Assembly (NCBI GenBank): GCA_905221605.1
Contig: CAJNDS010001001.1
Span: 931,049-995,048 of the forward strand
Reading direction: 5' to 3'
DNA: 64,000 nucleotides
Source of the DNA: Symbiodinium natans
Taxonomy: Eukaryota; Sar; Dinophyceae; Suessiales; Symbiodiniaceae
In this document: positions 60,471-64,000 of the stretch, in pieces
Numbering within the stretch: the first letter of the stretch is position 1
Layout: every line of letters starts with the position of its first letter
Notes under the pieces: model-generated
Seen by the model: only the letters and a program-made list of their open reading frames with translations
The model's database searches: none
Told to the model about the DNA's origin: nothing
Position numbers and translations under genes: made by a program

Positions 60471-60937
60471 TGAATATTAACCATGTAAACATATACTGTT
60501 GTGGGTGCTGGGGGCATGGCCCCTGTCTATCAGCTCTTTGAGCCCCCGGTCGCTGACCTTGCAGGGATCACTGGAAGGCCTTCAATCTCTTCGGGTTTAG
60601 GGTATTTAGGGCTTATGGTTTAGGGTTCAGGCTTCACGGGTTAGGGTTTAGGGTACCGCAAAGGGTCCATGCAATTCTTGAGGTGGTCTGAAGGGCTGTG
60701 ATGTGTTTCGAGTTAGGGCTCAGGCGGTTAGGGCTTTAAGTCTTCAGCATTGCCTGAGCCCTCGAATACACACCTCCTTATAATGGGGCTTGTCCCCAAA
60801 CGTCATCCAAAAAGCTCCTAACAAATCTTCCAAGTACACTGCAAACCCCTTAGCAAGAACTCAAAGCGTCCACCTGGCCTACTCTTAAACTCTGAACTCG
60901 AAAACCCCAAAGACGCTAAACTCTAAAGCCCAATACC

Positions 60938-61138
60938 CTAAACCCCTAAACACCTACAACAAGCACGCAAACCTGTAAACTGCTGTAATCCCCAAAGCCT
61001 AAGCCACATTCCGAAAGCCGTGCCGATTGCGCAAAACGGTCTCGCACCTGGTCTCTTCGGAAGCCCATGCCCTGTAGCTGCCGATTGCCTCCACCCCAGG
61101 TGTTTGGTGTTGGGGTTGATTGTAATAAGGTTAAGCAT
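60938..61138 (-). CDS. 66-codon ORF, uncertain
   Basis: ATG at 61138, open to TAG, including HLGWRQSAATGHGLPKRP and AIGTAFGMWLRLWGLQQF. About 30% of codons begin with G. The stop overlaps a TTTAGGG-like word. Confidence 0.3.
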   Translation of the reverse strand: MLNLITINPNTKHLGWRQSAATGHGLPKRPGARPFCAIGTAFGMWLRLWGLQQFTGLRACCRCLGV

Positions 61139-62282
61139 ATAATGCGCGGGTTATAGCAAATTTTTAATCGTTTCGATATTAGATAGTTCTAAAATTAAAT
61201 TCAAGAAGAAGGGAGGGAGGGAGGGCAGGGTAGGTTTCGGATGCTGTAGCCGCAATTCAGGTGCGGATGTTTCAGGGTTCTCGGCAGGGGAGTCTGCCGA
61301 ACGAACCGCTACGCAGGGCCATGGTGCCTCGGAATATGGTTTAGGGTTTAGGGTTTTGGACTTAGAAAATCGAAAGGTGCAGCTTTCACGTATCTAGCAT
61401 CTAGGTTTTCACGCATCTCCACGGGGATCGGAGCCTCCAAAGAGCGGACAAGAAGACGTGTTAAAGATGCTCCGTGGAATCTGGACTTTTGCGAACCATG
61501 TCCCGTAGCAAAGTGGATGTCATTTCAATCGAAACAGGCAGACTGCGGCAGACTGCTGTGCATGTGCAGCTTTGCAATATCTTACTGGCGAGCGCGAGAG
61601 GCCCAAGCAGAATGCACACCTGAGGCAGATCCCAACTTTAGGCAGAATGCATACTGAGACTCTTGATTGGAGGGAAAACCATCGTTACCCTACCTATAAC
61701 ACTACTTTTAAGTACACAAGTTGAACATCCAAGTAGGGTTCGGGGTGCCCTATCAGCCCTCAACCCTAAACCCTGGAACCCTGCACCCAAACCTTAAACG
61801 CCCCATGCCCGGCCGTCGTCGGAGGACTCATCAGGTCGAACATAGAGCTCCTCTAGCCTGACGGGGTGGGCTTCATAGGACGGATGTGGGGTTTAGGGTT
61901 AAGGGTTTAGGGTCTTTGTGCCACCTGCCTAGCAGCCTCGGAACCACATTGCAGGGATGCAAAAAGCTTCCATCGTAAGTGCAACTAAGAAATCGAAGAG
62001 TGGATTAATGACTCATCCTACTCATATGAGGTTGAGGGTTTAGGGTTCAGGGCCTAGGGTTGAATAAGGGGATTTGCCAAAATATTAAGGTGTTCCATTG
62101 GTGCCAACTACGAAGCTTCCCTTGCAATTGGGGAGATGTTGGGGCATCAAGGGGAACCAACTCTTGGAGACTAAACCTCCTTATAGGATTCTTAGGCAAC
62201 CTACAAGCAAGTAGGCTTTGGATTCTTCAGGTTGAAGTTAATGCAGTATAGAAGCGACGATCACATGCGAGTCTCGGTGGAG

Positions 62283-62354
62283 GATTGGGTTTAAGGCATT
62301 ACAGTTAAAGTTCGAGGAGAGGATGCAAGGCATTACAGTTAAAGTTTGAGGAGA
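62283..62354 (+). repeat. Tandem duplication of about 38 bp
   Basis: AAGGCATTACAGTTAAAGTT(C/T)GAGGAGAGGATGC occurs twice with one mismatch, so it is recent. Confidence 0.85.
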
Positions 62355-62694
62355 GGATGCTTATTCTTTGGCCATGTCGGCATGCGTGCGGTTCTACTAC
62401 ACTGATACACAAACAGAGTGCTTCAGCCAAAAAACATTGCACCCATACGCCCTTGCAAGCCTAGCAACCTTCACTCCTTCTTGCACCCAAAACCTGAACC
62501 CTTTCTTTACAGCCTGAACCTTAAATCTTGAACCCTAAACCTTCACTCCCCAACCTTTTCAAGCACTCATCCCTAGATCCTAGGGCCTTCGCCCATAGAC
62601 CCTGAACCCACAGGCGCATGGCAAGAAGTGATTTTCGGCTTTTAAGGAGGCTCGTACTGCGGGAGGGCTTCACGTTTTGACAAAAGAACCCTAC

Positions 62695-62930
62695 TCCGTA
62701 ACCCCTAAACCCCTAAACCCCTCACCCCAAAACCCCTAAACCCCTAACCCCCTAAACCCCTAAACCTCTAAACCCTGAACCCTAAACCCAAACCCCTAAA
62801 CCCCTAAATCCCAAACCCCTAAACCCCTAAACCCCACCCCTAAACCACCAAACCCCCAAACCCCCTAACCCCCTAAATCCCAAACCCCTAAATCCCTAAC
62901 CCCCTAACCGCTAAACCCTTAACCTCGAGC
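62695..62930 (-). repeat. CCCCTAAA 8-mer array
   Basis: Mostly CCCCTAAA and CCCCAAA, with CCCCTAAC and CCCCTAAATCCC interruptions, about 25 units. The first part of 62400-62690 and most of 63100-64000 hold no exon I can support. Confidence 0.8.
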
Positions 62931-64000
62931 CAAGGTGCATTTGCTCCATCTCCTCCACGTCTGCAAAGGTCAAACCCCGGAGCTCTTGGACTTGCGACTT
63001 CTTCAAAAGGTCCTGCGGGTTTAGGGTTTAGGGTTTAGGGTTTAGGGTTTAGGGTGTGTGGGGTACCGGGGTTTAGGGTGAGGGTTTCGGCCTTCTGCAC
63101 TCTCAGGATTAGGGCCTCGGGTCTTTGCAAGGTTTAGGGTCAAAGGTTTCTTCTAGGGTTCAGGGGTTTTCGGATCTTTTTAAACAAACTTGCAAGAAAG
63201 ATGCCATGATCTTCTTTGCGGATTGAAGAGATGGCAGCGTTGAGTGCATCCTGCTTCCTTCTGGGAGCCTTTTCCCTCCCAGTTCCCCAGCTATGCGTGC
63301 TTAGGTCTTGTAGGGCTTAATTATGGGGCGTTATGGATTCTACAACGCTGACAGGTCTATAGGCCTTAGGAAACCCCATTCAATTACAACGAGGTCTTGC
63401 GAAAACTCTGCTGTAGGGGGCCCTTACCTGTTGCACCCTTTAAAAAGTTAAATGCGCCTTCATGTCTGTAGATATGTGTAGATCCTGTTTGAAGCCGCAG
63501 GGTCACTCTCATGGTGGGTTTAGGGTTTAGGGTTTTTGAGTTGTCCAGAAAACAGACACATCGATGGACCTGATAATCAGGTTACTTGAACCCTTAAGGA
63601 CACAACCATTAGGTAGGTCCCTGCATGCATTTTGGAAATAAAACCCATCAAAGCAAGAAGTCTATACTCCCAATCATTAGAACCATAATGAGCGCGGTGT
63701 TTATGTACATCCCTTTCGGGGTCTATAGGGCTTTTAAGGTTCAGGGCTGAGACCCCATACCGTAAGTCCTTTTTGCACCCAGAAACGCGAAAATTCTGAG
63801 AGTAAAGCCTAACTCGTAGAACCCATATATTAAAATAAAGTAAAGAAGCCCTAAACTACCACGTAACAATGAATAAGTCCAAACAACCCAGAACAAAACA
63901 CATAAAAAACATAAAACGCAGAAGAAGACCCTGCAAGAGCCTCCTACAGATACATGTTGTTGGGGCTTAGGCGGTTTAGGGTTTAGGGTCTAGGGTTTAG

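Noticed and set aside
60296-60541. 81-codon plus-strand ORF rich in Tyr/Val/Cys/Met
   Set aside because: It is produced by the (GTAT)n microsatellite and AT-rich flank; no codon bias outside the repeat.
1-64000. tRNA, rRNA, bacterial operon or virus genes
   Set aside because: I looked for CCA-arm/T-loop words, rRNA core words, Shine-Dalgarno-spaced genes and long viral frames and saw none.

Overview
The window looks like nuclear DNA of a microbial eukaryote with large, intron-rich genes. It is unusual in how many short internal arrays of the plant/alveolate-type telomere heptamer TTTAGGG/CCCTAAA it carries, in both orientations along the whole 64 kb and not only at an end. I see no rRNA, tRNA, bacterial operon, phage or CRISPR. 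A dinoflagellate or a close relative is my best guess, from three points: the TTTAGGG motif, several apparent GC-AG and perhaps GA-AG introns, and foldback elements that sit as introns (introner-like). This is inference; no gene was recognised well enough to fix the taxon.

Layout: the DNA alternates between (1) telomere-type arrays of 5 to about 27 units, (2) foldback/MITE-like elements of about 80-170 bp in at least seven families, which I call A, B, C, D, E, F and K, (3) homopolymer T/G or C/A tracts and microsatellites, and (4) short non-repetitive islands of 30-250 bp. Many islands are open in one frame, have codons rich in first-position G, begin after AG and end before GT, and so look like exons. 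The best islands lie at 3.5-8.5 kb, 12.2-12.9 kb, 14 kb, 15-19.3 kb, 21-22.7 kb, 24.7 kb, 26-29.7 kb, 34.4 kb, 43.7 kb, 50 kb and 53-54 kb. From 30 kb to 64 kb the islands are sparser and I resolved fewer of them.

How the parts fit: telomere arrays repeatedly begin exactly at a donor-like AG|GTTTAGGG and can end at an acceptor-like TTTAG|. Foldback elements carry GT and AG near their ends and lie between islands whose reading phases match. The simplest reading is that both kinds of sequence are being used as intron material.

Limits: exons here are short, and AG and GT are common. By hand I could thread phase-consistent models on both strands of one region (9.6-10.3 kb), so multi-exon models are hypotheses and confidences are kept low. 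I rank islands mainly by length, first-position-G bias and splice-site quality. RNA data would settle nearly all of them. Coordinates of repeat families are approximate to a few bases.
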